This document shows, piece after piece, positions 33,566-41,873 of a stretch of DNA of 64,000 bases. Origin of the DNA: Pedobacter africanus. GTDB taxonomy: Bacteria; Bacteroidota; Bacteroidia; Sphingobacteriales; Sphingobacteriaceae. Numbering within the stretch: the stretch's first letter is position 1; every line of letters begins with the position of its first letter. A program made the position numbers and the translations under genes. The stretch covers positions 3,162,001 through 3,226,000 of the forward strand of contig NZ_FWXT01000001.1 in NCBI RefSeq assembly GCF_900176535.1, in the 5' to 3' direction. The notes beneath the pieces were generated by a model, which made no database searches, was not told where the DNA came from, and was given only the letters and a program-made list of their open reading frames with translations.

Positions 33566-33646
33566 AAAAAGCGGTTTAAAGCATATAAAATTGCAAAGCA
33601 TGTGTCGGACAACTTAACTTTTGGAATATTATTCTGTACCACTCGG

Positions 33647-35011
33647 CTATTTCAGACTCAATTCAATAACCGGAACTGTGAAGTTTGGTTTTTGCAGAGG
33701 AAGTTTTAGTACCAGATTTCCGGAGGCCGATAGGTCTTTGTCTGTTAAAAGTTCGGAGTTGTCATGTAAAAACTGAGCATAAATGACTTCGTCCTTGTAA
33801 CCATCAAGTACGAGCTTGCCGTCTTTCGGATAGTCAAAAAGATGAACATATAATTTTTTATTGACTTTATTATAAGTTAGTTGTGTTCCAGGAGCTGGCT
33901 TAAATTTGTCTGGTGCAAAGCTGCAGTCATACACTGATTTTGAATTTGCATGCATCCAGGTTCCCAGGCTATCCAAAGCCGTGTTTGCCCTGTTGTCAAA
34001 TTCGCCTCTTGCCGTGGGCCCAACATTTAACAGCAAATTACCCCCATTGGCTACTGATGTAATTAGGAGGTCTAACAATTGTGTGTTCGTTTTCCAGGTG
34101 TTCTCATCTCTGTAATAACCCCATGAACCTGAAAAAGTCTGGCAGGTCTCCCAGGTCTTTCCTTTATATTTTGCTAGGCTTTTGGCACTAACTTGTTCGG
34201 GAGTTTCAAAATCCTCGGCATCACTGTATGCTGCCAGATCTAGCCTGTTGTCTACAATGATACCGGGCTGCAATTTTCTGATCTGTTTCAGGAGTTCTAC
34301 TGATCCCCAGTCATCTTTCCCTTTTCCATGTTTGCCCGGATAAGAAAAGTCGAGCCACAGGATGTCAATTTTTCCATATTTTGTTAAGATCTCAGTCACC
34401 TGATCGTTCAGGTACCTGCGATAATTTGCCATATTTCTCCCTTTGTTCAAGGTCAGGTATTCCTGATCGTTATTGTCGGCTGGCCTTGAGGGGTGATACC
34501 GGTCAACCGTAAAATCCGGGTGATGCCAATCTATCAGAGAATAATAGAAGCCTATTCTGATGCCCTCTGCCCTGAAGGCATCCACAAATTCTTTTACTAA
34601 ATCCCTTTTAGCAGGCGTATTTGTTGCTTTGTAATTGGTAAATTTACTATCAAACAAAGTAAAACCTTCGTGGTGTTTGGTAGTTAAAACAGCATATTTC
34701 ATGCCGGCGGCTTTAGCTTTTTTTGCCCATATTTTAGGTTGAAACTGATCTGGGTTAAAATTTTTAAAGTATTTGTTGTAATCCTGTTCTGATATCTTTT
34801 CCCTGCTTTGTACCCATTCGTGACGGGCTGGCAGGGCATAAAGTCCCCAATGAATAAACATCCCAAACCTGGCATCTGTCCACCATTTCATTCTTTTCTC
34901 TTTTTGTTCCGGGGTTTCGGTCCCGATTTTTTTCTGTGCTTGCAATGGCCTTGCAGAAATGAGTATCATTAAAATCATACCCAGGCTCAGCAATAGTTCT
35001 TTTCTGTTCAT
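33647..35011 (-). CDS. Secreted alpha-L-fucosidase, GH29
   Basis: A 454-residue GH29 enzyme exported by a signal peptide (MNRKELLLSLGMILMILI, then SARPLQAQ). It hydrolyses alpha-fucosyl linkages. Key segments: WTDARFGMFIHWGLYALPARHEW near the N-terminus (shown as WTDARFGMFIHWG), the TTKHHEGFTLFDSK histidine pair, and IDILWLDFS with the nucleophile Asp. A C-terminal beta-sandwich (~360-454) follows. I chose the ATG at 35011 because it begins the signal peptide; the ten codons up to 35041 do not. No SusCD pair is nearby, so it stands alone. Confidence 0.93.
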   Translation of the reverse strand: MNRKELLLSLGMILMILISARPLQAQKKIGTETPEQKEKRMKWWTDARFGMFIHWGLYALPARHEWVQSREKISEQDYNKYFKNFNPDQFQPKIWAKKAKAAGMKYAVLTTKHHEGFTLFDSKFTNYKATNTPAKRDLVKEFVDAFRAEGIRIGFYYSLIDWHHPDFTVDRYHPSRPADNNDQEYLTLNKGRNMANYRRYLNDQVTEILTKYGKIDILWLDFSYPGKHGKGKDDWGSVELLKQIRKLQPGIIVDNRLDLAAYSDAEDFETPEQVSAKSLAKYKGKTWETCQTFSGSWGYYRDENTWKTNTQLLDLLITSVANGGNLLLNVGPTARGEFDNRANTALDSLGTWMHANSKSVYDCSFAPDKFKPAPGTQLTYNKVNKKLYVHLFDYPKDGKLVLDGYKDEVIYAQFLHDNSELLTDKDLSASGNLVLKLPLQKPNFTVPVIELSLK

Positions 35012-35196
35012 TTGTGTTTGGTCTTCAATAGTTTGTATCAAAATTATGAGCTAATTTCAACCTTAAATAAGCAATATTGGCAAATAACTAAGCGTTTTTT
35101 GCAAAAAGTGGTATCAGTGGAATTGTTGCCTGGCAAAATCAATATTCTTCCGTAAAGATTGTATCTTGATTTACACACAAATAAAATCTTACAGAT

Positions 35197-35417
35197 ATGA
35201 AAATTACATTAGATGTAAAATCACTCTTATTGGGAGTCTTGGCAGCGGGCTTTTTGTTTACTGCCTTCAGTTTCAAAAATACACAAGGGCAGGGGAATGG
35301 CAGGTTCAGTACATCATTGCCCCATCCATGTATGATCTCAGCAAAATACAATGGCTAAAAGGGGATTTCTATGATACATTCAAGACAGGAAAGGATAATA
35401 AAAAGACAGTAAATTGA
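35197..35417 (+). pseudogene. Small exported protein gene broken by a -1 frameshift
   Basis: The ATG at 35197 gives MKITLDVKSLLLGVLAAGFL, a signal-like N-terminus, continuing to GNGRF near 35310; then the frame reads SLPHPC and stops at 35356-35358. In the next frame the codons continue as QYIIAPSMYDLSKIQWLKGD and end DNKKTVN at 35417, which reads like a real C-terminus. Removing one base near GRF explains the break. The intact product would be about 73-80 residues. I see no slippery heptamer at the junction, so it is more likely a mutation or a sequence error than programmed frameshifting. Function unknown. Confidence 0.6.
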
Positions 35418-35479
35418 TTGATGTGCTATTAAGATAAGAAATTAGCGAATGGGTAAAATAATATTGCCCGTAATGCACG

Positions 35480-35520
35480 AATGGCTGCAAATTTCAAATT
35501 TGCAGCCATTTTGATGATTT
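35480..35520 (+). terminator. Terminator-like hairpin after the frameshifted gene
   Basis: Near-perfect inverted repeat AATGGCTGCAAATTT (35480-35494) with its complement at 35496-35510, followed by TTGATGATTTT. It lies between the broken gene and the tRNA genes. The + strand tail is more T-rich than the minus one, so I assign +; it could also end the tRNA transcript. Confidence 0.6.
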
Positions 35521-35535
35521 TAACATGATGCCTTG

Positions 35536-35607
35536 TAGCCCGTAGGGGAATCGAACCCCTGTTTCCAGAATGAAAATCTGGCGTCCTCACCCCTAGACGA
35601 ACGGGCC
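35536..35607 (-). tRNA. tRNA-Glu (TTC)
   Basis: Cloverleaf on the minus strand: acceptor GGCCCGT/ACGGGCT, anticodon stem CCAGA/TCTGG around loop TTTTCAT with anticodon TTC, and T-arm AGGGG-TTCGATT-CCCCT. 72 bases, CCA not encoded. Confidence 0.96.
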
Positions 35608-35647
35608 ATTTAAGATTGCCTCAGCTGTATTAAAGCTGCGAACCTTT

Positions 35648-35723
<76 letters not shown>

Positions 35724-35773
35724 CTATATACAATTCTTTTAGTTTCCGTTAAATCCTTAACTCTTCTTCCGAA

Positions 35774-35804
35774 TTGGAATGCAAAGATATAATTCGTTTC
35801 TTTG
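35774..35804 (+). promoter_or_regulatory. Probable promoter of era
   Basis: TTG (35774-35776) is 20 bases from TTTCTTTG (35797-35804), one mismatch from TAnnTTTG. It is interleaved with the oppositely directed tRNA promoter at 35782-35813. Confidence 0.45.
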
Positions 35805-35813
35805 TGGTGCAAA
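35782..35813 (-). promoter_or_regulatory. Promoter of the initiator-tRNA/tRNA-Glu unit
   Basis: On the minus strand a TTTG (35810-35813) is 20 bases from a perfect TATCTTTG (35782-35789). The transcript would start about 50 bases before tRNA-fMet. Confidence 0.75.
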
Positions 35814-35834
35814 TTTATTTTAAAAAATATTTTC

Positions 35835-36713
35835 ATGTCGCATAAAGCAGGTTTTGTAAGTATCATCGGTAAGCCTAACGTAGGCAAATCAACCTTAATG
35901 AATGCCCTGGTGGGTGAAAAACTTTCTATCATTACTCCTAAAGCGCAGACCACCCGTCACCGTATTTTAGGAATCGTAAACGAAGAAGACTATCAAATTG
36001 TTTTTTCGGACACGCCCGGCATCATCAAGCCCCGGTATGGGCTGCAGGATTCCATGATGAATTCTGTTAAAGGAGCATTAACAGATGCCGACCTGATCCT
36101 GTTTGTTACCGATATTAATGAACAGCACGATGAAAATGATGTATTGGAGAAAATTACGCATACCAGTATTCCTATGATCGTCCTGATCAACAAGATTGAC
36201 AATGCTACCCAGGAACAGGTAGATGAAAAAGTAGCCTATTGGCAGGAACAGCTAAAACCTAAACATATTTTTGCCATTTCGGCACTGCATCAATATAACC
36301 TGGATGGCATCTTGAATACTGTACTGGATTACGTGCCCGAACATGCGCCCTTTTACGACAAGGAAGACCTTACAGATCGTAATCTGCGTTTCTTCGTTTC
36401 AGAGATCATCCGCGAAAAGATTTTCAACAATTATCAGAAAGAAATTCCTTACAGCACAGAGGTAATTATTACCGCATTTAAAGAAGAAGAAAATATTACG
36501 CGCATCAGCGCTGAAATTATTGTAGAGCGTGATTCCCAGAAAAACATCCTGATAGGAAAAGGTGGTTCCAGCCTAAAAAAAGTTGGCATGGAAGCCCGTA
36601 AGGACATGGAGAAATTTCTGGGTCAGAAGGTTTTCCTTGAAACCTTTGTAAAGGTCTTGCCAGACTGGCGTAGCAAAAAAAATTATCTTAAAAGCTTTGG
36701 TTATGATCAATAA
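35835..36713 (+). CDS. era: Era GTPase
   Basis: A 292-residue Era. It binds 16S rRNA near its 3' end and assists 30S assembly. The G domain has GKPNVGKSTLMNALVG (G1), DTPGI (G3) and NKID (G4); the C-terminal KH domain has the IVERDSQKNILIGKGGSSLKK segment (here VERDSQKNILIGKGG). I start at the ATG at 35835 (MSHKAGFVSIIG); the upstream codons from 35802 are leader. A second ribosome GTPase, der, lies 0.6 kb downstream. Confidence 0.97.
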   Translation: MSHKAGFVSIIGKPNVGKSTLMNALVGEKLSIITPKAQTTRHRILGIVNEEDYQIVFSDTPGIIKPRYGLQDSMMNSVKGALTDADLILFVTDINEQHDENDVLEKITHTSIPMIVLINKIDNATQEQVDEKVAYWQEQLKPKHIFAISALHQYNLDGILNTVLDYVPEHAPFYDKEDLTDRNLRFFVSEIIREKIFNNYQKEIPYSTEVIITAFKEEENITRISAEIIVERDSQKNILIGKGGSSLKKVGMEARKDMEKFLGQKVFLETFVKVLPDWRSKKNYLKSFGYDQ

Positions 36714-36726
36714 CATTTTTTCTTTG
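36696..36726 (+). promoter_or_regulatory. Possible promoter of the TlpA-like gene
   Basis: TTTG (36696-36699, in the end of era) is 19 bases from TTTCTTTG (36719-36726), one mismatch from TAnnTTTG. The leader to the ATG at 36747 would be about 16 bases. Confidence 0.4.
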
Positions 36727-36746
36727 TATGAGACTAAGTACTTATC

Positions 36747-37253
36747 ATGAAAAAATTATTTTTATTGATTGCCATTTTAGGCGTGAATATGGCTTTTGCA
36801 CAGGAATCCAACAACGACAAAAAGTTATGGGCTTCCTCTATCCTCAACCAGCAAGCGCCTGAACTGGTTGTAGAAAAATGGATCAGTGCCGCGCCTGATA
36901 CAAAAGGCAAATTTGTGCTGATCGATTTCTGGGCCACATGGTGTGGTCCTTGCAGAAAATACATCCCTACTTTAAACAGCTTTCACGAAAAATTCGGGGA
37001 TAAACTTGCAGTCATCGGTTTATCAGATGAGCCCGCTGAAACAGTAGAGAAATTTGAAAACCCTAAAATCAGGTACAGCGAGGCTATAGATACCAAGGCA
37101 ACGCTGAAAAACTCCTTGCAGGTAAAAGGAATCCCTCACGTAATCCTCATTAGTCCAAAAGGCGTTGTGATCTGGGAAGGCTTTCCTTTGCTTGACAACC
37201 ACCAGCTTACGGAAGATGTACTGAAGGCGCTGATGGAAAAATACAAATCCTAA
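36747..37253 (+). CDS. Periplasmic TlpA/ResA-like thiol-disulfide oxidoreductase
   Basis: A 168-residue thioredoxin-fold protein with a signal peptide (MKKLFLLIAILGVNMAFA). The active site is CGPC at C66-C69 in WATWCGPCRK, and the cis-proline loop is in VKGIPHVILIS. Such proteins reduce periplasmic disulfides, for example in cytochrome c maturation; the real partner here is unknown. Short genes between era and der, so no operon evidence for function. Confidence 0.9.
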   Translation: MKKLFLLIAILGVNMAFAQESNNDKKLWASSILNQQAPELVVEKWISAAPDTKGKFVLIDFWATWCGPCRKYIPTLNSFHEKFGDKLAVIGLSDEPAETVEKFENPKIRYSEAIDTKATLKNSLQVKGIPHVILISPKGVVIWEGFPLLDNHQLTEDVLKALMEKYKS

Positions 37254-37316
37254 ACTGGTTTAACGGTCTTTTTTAAGCCGCAAAAAACTAAACCCAATCA
37301 TATCGATGGGATTATG

Positions 37317-37324
37317 TATCTTTG
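37317..37324 (+). promoter_or_regulatory. Perfect -7 box upstream of der
   Basis: TATCTTTG matches TAnnTTTG exactly, 30 bases before the der ATG at 37355. No TTG was found at the proper -33 distance, so it is only a half promoter by sequence. Confidence 0.45.
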
Positions 37325-37354
37325 TGGCTTTTAAAATATTCGTATAAAATACCC

Positions 37355-38656
37355 ATGTCAAATATTATCGCAATTGTCGGAAGACCAAACGTAGGCAAAT
37401 CTACCCTTTTTAACCGCTTAACCGAAAGTCGTAAAGCTATTGTTGATGATTTTAGTGGCGTTACGCGCGACCGTCATTATGGCGTGGCAGAGTGGACAGA
37501 CAAGCAATTCACTGTGATTGATACAGGTGGCTATGTGGCCAATTCAGAGGATGTTTTTGAGGCCGCTATTCGCGAACAGGTGGTTATTGCTATCGAAGAA
37601 GCTACTGTTTTGCTGTTCATGGTAGATGTCACAACAGGAATTACTGATTTGGACGATGAAATCGCTCAGCTACTGAGAAGAAGCAAGAAGCCGGTATTTG
37701 TTGTTGTAAACAAGGTTGACAATACGCAGCTTCAGAACGATGCCGCTGAATTTTATGGCTTTGGTCTGGGCGAGATCCACCCGATATCTTCTATGACAGG
37801 TTCGGGAACAGGGGATTTGCTGGATGAGGTGATCAGGCATTTTGAAGATGTTCCGGAAGAAGAGAACACCTTGCCAAAAATTACCATTGTAGGCCGTCCA
37901 AATGTTGGGAAGTCGTCCCTTATCAATGCTTTAATCGGTAAAGAAAGAAACATTGTAACCCCTATAGCCGGTACCACCCGAGATTCCATACACATTCATT
38001 ACAATCAATTCGGGCATGAATTTATGTTTATTGATACGGCTGGGCTGCGTAAAAAAACGAAGGTTAAGGAAAACATAGAGTTTTACTCTGTTATGCGGAC
38101 CATTAAGGCACTTGAAGAAGCTGATGTCGTGATCCTGATGATAGATGCCGTAGAAGGCCTGGAATCACAGGATGTGAACATTTTCCATCTGGCAGAAAAA
38201 AACAAGAAAGGAATTGTGGTGCTGGTCAATAAATGGGACCTGATAGAAAAAAACAGCAAAACAGTGAATGTCTTTGAAGAGCAAATCCGTCAGAAACTAC
38301 AGCCTTTTACTGATGTCCCGATCATTTTCATTTCTGCATTGAATAAACAGCGGATATTCCAGGCGGTAGAAACGGCATTGGATGTGTTTAAAAACAGAAG
38401 CAAGAAGATACCTACATCAAAGTTAAATGATGTCATGCTGCCTATCATTGAAAATTATCCGCCGCCAGCATTGAAAGGAAAATACATCAAGATCAAGTAC
38501 ATTACACAGATCAATGCAAGTTCTCCGATGTTTGCTTTCTTCTGCAACCTTCCTCAATATATTAAAGAGCCCTACAAACGTTTCCTGGAGAATAAACTAC
38601 GCGAGCATTTTGATTTTAGCGGGGTGCCGGTTCAGATCTATTTCAGACAGAAATAA
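37355..38656 (+). CDS. der: Der (EngA), tandem GTPase for 50S assembly
   Basis: A 433-residue protein with two G domains in tandem: the first with GRPNVGKSTLFNRL and DTGGY, NKVD; the second with GRPNVGKSSLINALIG, DTAGL and NKWD. A KH-like C-terminal domain follows. It acts in 50S subunit assembly and is essential in many bacteria. The start is the ATG at 37355 (MSNIIAIVGRPNVG); upstream codons are not conserved. It meets the S41 protease gene tail to tail with 2 bases between them. Confidence 0.97.
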   Translation: MSNIIAIVGRPNVGKSTLFNRLTESRKAIVDDFSGVTRDRHYGVAEWTDKQFTVIDTGGYVANSEDVFEAAIREQVVIAIEEATVLLFMVDVTTGITDLDDEIAQLLRRSKKPVFVVVNKVDNTQLQNDAAEFYGFGLGEIHPISSMTGSGTGDLLDEVIRHFEDVPEEENTLPKITIVGRPNVGKSSLINALIGKERNIVTPIAGTTRDSIHIHYNQFGHEFMFIDTAGLRKKTKVKENIEFYSVMRTIKALEEADVVILMIDAVEGLESQDVNIFHLAEKNKKGIVVLVNKWDLIEKNSKTVNVFEEQIRQKLQPFTDVPIIFISALNKQRIFQAVETALDVFKNRSKKIPTSKLNDVMLPIIENYPPPALKGKYIKIKYITQINASSPMFAFFCNLPQYIKEPYKRFLENKLREHFDFSGVPVQIYFRQK

Positions 38657-38658
38657 GT

Positions 38659-40239
38659 TTATTGCAAGCTGGCGATGGCTTGCTTAACCACCGGGTCATT
38701 TAGGTTTAAGGCTTTGTAATAGCCTGCATCGCCCAAATGGTACTTGTATAAAAGCACCTTCAGATCATTGTATATCAATGGTTTGGCCATATACAGTTGC
38801 TTCGGATCTATTGGAATATTGCGCTTTTGGATATACTTCAGAAAATCGCTGTAGTCTGATTCGCTGATCGCAAACTTCGTCATTTTCTGTTCCAGCTGTT
38901 CTGCATTGTATCGGGCGCCCAGTATATCGTACACAAAATCGAACAAGACCTTTTTGGCCACCAGTTTACCATAAAACCGATTGTAGCCATTCGTATCCAG
39001 CTTTACGTAAATATCCGGACGGATACCGCCACGAGTCAAATTTTTGCGCTGCAGGCTATCTTTTCCTGTGCCAGTCACATCAGAAGTAAGCTCCCCATCA
39101 TTAAAACGGTCTTCGATTTCATTCTGATAAGCGTTGTATCCTTTTTTGTAAGATTTTTGGATGCTTTTACCCGAAGGAGTGTAATATCTGGCAATAGTAA
39201 GGTTCAGGGCAGAACCATCCCCGAAAGGAAACTGCTCCTGTACTAAGCCCTTGCCAAATGAGCGCCTGCCTACAATTACACCTCTGCCCCAATCCTGTAC
39301 CGCCCCGGCCAGAATTTCGCTCGCCGAAGCGGAGTTTTCATTGATCAGTACCGCCAGTTTCCCTTGCTCAAACTCTCCTCCACCGGTAGTCATATAATCT
39401 GTCCTGGGCTCATGTTTACCTTCAGTATAAACAATCAGTTTATTTTCTTCGAGTATCTGGTTGGCCAGCCCAGTTGCCGCACTCAGGTAACCACCGCCAT
39501 TGTCCCTTAGATCAAGGATTAGCTTCTTCATCCCTTTAGCTTTTAGCTGCCTTACTGATTCTACAAAATCTTTGTCGGTATCTGCGCCAAACTTGCTGAT
39601 TCTGACATAGGCCGTTTCAGGGTTCAGCATGTAAGCCGCATCAATACTGCTTACCTTTACACGGTTACGGTTAACGGTATATACCATACGCTGGGTATCT
39701 CCGGGATGAATAATGGTTAATTTTACAGCAGTCCCTTTGCGTCCTCTTATACGCCCTACCATCTTTTCTCGCGGCAGCGCTTTTCCGCTCACTATGGCCG
39801 TATCGATTTGCAATATCTTATCTCCCTGTCTTATTCCAGCTATAAATGCAGGTCCGTCTTTTACCACATTGGTAACCAGCAAAGTGTCATTGAGAATATA
39901 ATATTCAATCCCGATCCCTTCAAAATTGCCTCCCAGGGTCTCGAGCATTTCACTGGCTTTCGCTGGCGGAAGGTATGTGCTGTGTGGGTCCAGCTGATGC
40001 AGCAGGCTATCGATAGGCAAATGGTTTAAAGAGTCGGCATTTACCTCATCAACATATTTTTTATTGATGATATGGATAATTTCATCTACCTTTTCGGCGT
40101 TACTATCAGCAAATTGAACAGGCTTATGAAATTGATACCCCTGATCTTTTAAAAATTTGTAACCAAAGAACATCCCACCTATTAATGTAGCGGAATAAGT
40201 GAGGGCAATAAGGGCATTATAGCGGGTATTTTTCTTCAT
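38659..40239 (-). CDS. S41 carboxyl-terminal processing protease (CtpA/Prc-like)
   Basis: A 526-residue periplasmic protease. An N-terminal hydrophobic anchor (residues ~7-28), an S41 N-terminal helical region, a PDZ domain (~85-170; GGNFEGIGIEYYI, then GPAFIAGIRQGDKILQI) and the catalytic S41 domain follow. The nucleophile Ser is in NENSASASEILAGAVQD and the general-base Lys in GRRSFGKGLVQEQF. The family trims proteins from their C-termini. The length and the insertion after the catalytic part are normal for Bacteroidota. Divergent from murQ across 195 bases with no clear promoter. Confidence 0.94.
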   Translation of the reverse strand: MKKNTRYNALIALTYSATLIGGMFFGYKFLKDQGYQFHKPVQFADSNAEKVDEIIHIINKKYVDEVNADSLNHLPIDSLLHQLDPHSTYLPPAKASEMLETLGGNFEGIGIEYYILNDTLLVTNVVKDGPAFIAGIRQGDKILQIDTAIVSGKALPREKMVGRIRGRKGTAVKLTIIHPGDTQRMVYTVNRNRVKVSSIDAAYMLNPETAYVRISKFGADTDKDFVESVRQLKAKGMKKLILDLRDNGGGYLSAATGLANQILEENKLIVYTEGKHEPRTDYMTTGGGEFEQGKLAVLINENSASASEILAGAVQDWGRGVIVGRRSFGKGLVQEQFPFGDGSALNLTIARYYTPSGKSIQKSYKKGYNAYQNEIEDRFNDGELTSDVTGTGKDSLQRKNLTRGGIRPDIYVKLDTNGYNRFYGKLVAKKVLFDFVYDILGARYNAEQLEQKMTKFAISESDYSDFLKYIQKRNIPIDPKQLYMAKPLIYNDLKVLLYKYHLGDAGYYKALNLNDPVVKQAIASLQ

Positions 40240-40434
40240 GGGTAAATACTGTGTAAAGTTATAAAATTACCCTTCAATAAATAAATATATTGTGCTGATT
40301 TTAAGGTTATATTTCGCGTTTAGGAAGAAAATACCGAATTTTATGAAACATTTGCCAAATTGAAAGCGACTTATGTGAAAGGCTTGCCGTGAGGTAATCG
40401 GAAAATGAGCAAAAATTAAAGAAAACACAGCATT

Positions 40435-41241
40435 ATGATTAGAGTAACCGAGCAGGAATCAAAGTACCACGACATCGACAAAATGTCGGTACTGGAGATT
40501 CTGACAGGCATAAATAATGAAGATAAAATTGTTCCCCAGGCTGTAGAAAAAGCAATTCCTCAAATAGAAAAGCTGGCTTCTGCCGTAGCTGAGCGTATGA
40601 TCAACGGGGGTAGATTATTTTACATCGGGGCAGGCACAAGCGGTCGTTTGGGAGTAGTTGATGCTTCCGAATGTCCACCTACATTTGGTGTGCCTTTCGA
40701 CTGGGTGGTTGGCATCATTGCCGGGGGCGACACCGCGATCAGAAAAGCGGTTGAAAATGCCGAAGATGATGCAGCACAAGCCTGGATTGATTTGCAGGAG
40801 TATAAGATCAATGAAAAAGACTGCCTGGTTGGTCTTGCGGCCTCAGGTACCACGCCTTATGTCATTGGTGGACTGCATACCGCGCGTGAAAACGGTGTGC
40901 TTACCGGGTGTATTGTTTGTAATGAGGGTGGCCCCATTGCAGGTGAAAGTGACTACCCGGTAGAAGTAGTTGTAGGCCCGGAGTTCTTAACCGGATCAAC
41001 GCGCATGAAGTCGGGAACCGCACAAAAATTGGTGTTGAATATGTTGAGCACGACGGTTATGATCAGGCTGGGCAGGGTAAAAGGGAACAAGATGGTAGAC
41101 ATGCAGCTGACCAACCATAAACTGGTTGACCGGGGTACGCAAATGGTAATGGACGAACTGAATATAGACCATGACCATGCTGCCGACCTGCTGATCCGTT
41201 ATGGGAGTGTCCGCAAGGCGGTTGAGGCCAGCCACAAGTAA
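40435..41241 (+). CDS. murQ: N-acetylmuramic acid 6-phosphate etherase
   Basis: A 268-residue SIS-domain enzyme. It cleaves the lactyl ether of MurNAc-6-P to GlcNAc-6-P during cell-wall recycling. Family segments: YIGAGTSGRLGVVDASECPPTF (shown in part as GAGTSGRLGVVDASE), GIIAGGD, LAASGTTPYV, and GPEFLTGSTRMKSGTAQK. No kinase (anmK/murK) or transporter lies beside it, so its MurNAc-6-P source is encoded elsewhere. A conserved unknown gene follows 11 bases later. Confidence 0.96.
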   Translation: MIRVTEQESKYHDIDKMSVLEILTGINNEDKIVPQAVEKAIPQIEKLASAVAERMINGGRLFYIGAGTSGRLGVVDASECPPTFGVPFDWVVGIIAGGDTAIRKAVENAEDDAAQAWIDLQEYKINEKDCLVGLAASGTTPYVIGGLHTARENGVLTGCIVCNEGGPIAGESDYPVEVVVGPEFLTGSTRMKSGTAQKLVLNMLSTTVMIRLGRVKGNKMVDMQLTNHKLVDRGTQMVMDELNIDHDHAADLLIRYGSVRKAVEASHK

Positions 41242-41252
41242 AATTCCGGACC

Positions 41253-41822
41253 ATGCACGAAATTGAACCTTTTTATCTTTGGCGCGATGATTATATTGCT
41301 GCCGAAGATGATCGTTCGCCTTTTTACAATACGGAGTATTCGGAGTTTTATTTCGATAAACAGCTCTACAACTTCCTGATCCATCCGCAGTGGGATGATT
41401 TTGGATCAGCTACCTTATACTTGAAAGTATTGTTTGTTGATTACGACAGGCAATACGCTATTATTGAGCTCATAGGGGAATGGAACGATGCAATAGGTAA
41501 CGATATTATGCTTTTGAAGCGTGAGATTTTGGAACTCATGATGGACGAAGGTATCAATAAGTTCATTCTGATCGGCGAAAATGTCCTGAACTTCCATTCC
41601 TCTGAAGACAGCTACTACGAAGAGTGGTTTCAGGAGGTAGAAGATGGCTGGATTACGGGCATCAATTTCCAGCCGCATGTAATTGATGAGTTCCGGAACA
41701 ACAATATTGACTACTATATTAATTTTGGTGGACAGCTTGACGATTTGGCATGGAGGACTTTAAAACCTCTTCAATTCTTCAAAAAAGTTGAAGAAACCCT
41801 GACAAAAAGGCTTGGGGCATAG
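41253..41822 (+). CDS. Conserved protein of unknown function (murQ-BI-1 interval)
   Basis: A 189-residue soluble protein without signal or membrane segments. It is rich in acidic and aromatic residues (WRDDYIAAEDDRSPFYN near the start; FHSSEDSYYEEWFQEVEDGW in the middle). I do not recognise a family. It is 11 bases downstream of murQ and ends 51 bases before the BI-1 promoter-driven gene, so it is probably co-transcribed with murQ. A link to MurNAc use is possible only from position. Confidence 0.75.
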   Translation: MHEIEPFYLWRDDYIAAEDDRSPFYNTEYSEFYFDKQLYNFLIHPQWDDFGSATLYLKVLFVDYDRQYAIIELIGEWNDAIGNDIMLLKREILELMMDEGINKFILIGENVLNFHSSEDSYYEEWFQEVEDGWITGINFQPHVIDEFRNNNIDYYINFGGQLDDLAWRTLKPLQFFKKVEETLTKRLGA

Positions 41823-41824
41823 CT

Positions 41825-41855
41825 TTTGTATAAGTAAAAACAATAAGTATCTTTA
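41825..41855 (+). promoter_or_regulatory. Probable promoter of the BI-1 gene
   Basis: TTTG (41825-41828) is 19 bases from TATCTTTA (41848-41855), one mismatch from TAnnTTTG. The leader to the ATG at 41874 would be about 15 bases. Confidence 0.6.
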
Positions 41856-41873
41856 AATAAATTTATAATAATT

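Noticed and set aside
33424..33642. 72-codon frame on the minus strand before metH
   Set aside because: It runs through the SAM-I riboswitch and its promoter, so it is not a gene.
35197..35358. Programmed -1 frameshifting in the small exported gene
   Set aside because: No slippery heptamer lies near the frame junction (~35310); a mutation or sequence error is simpler.
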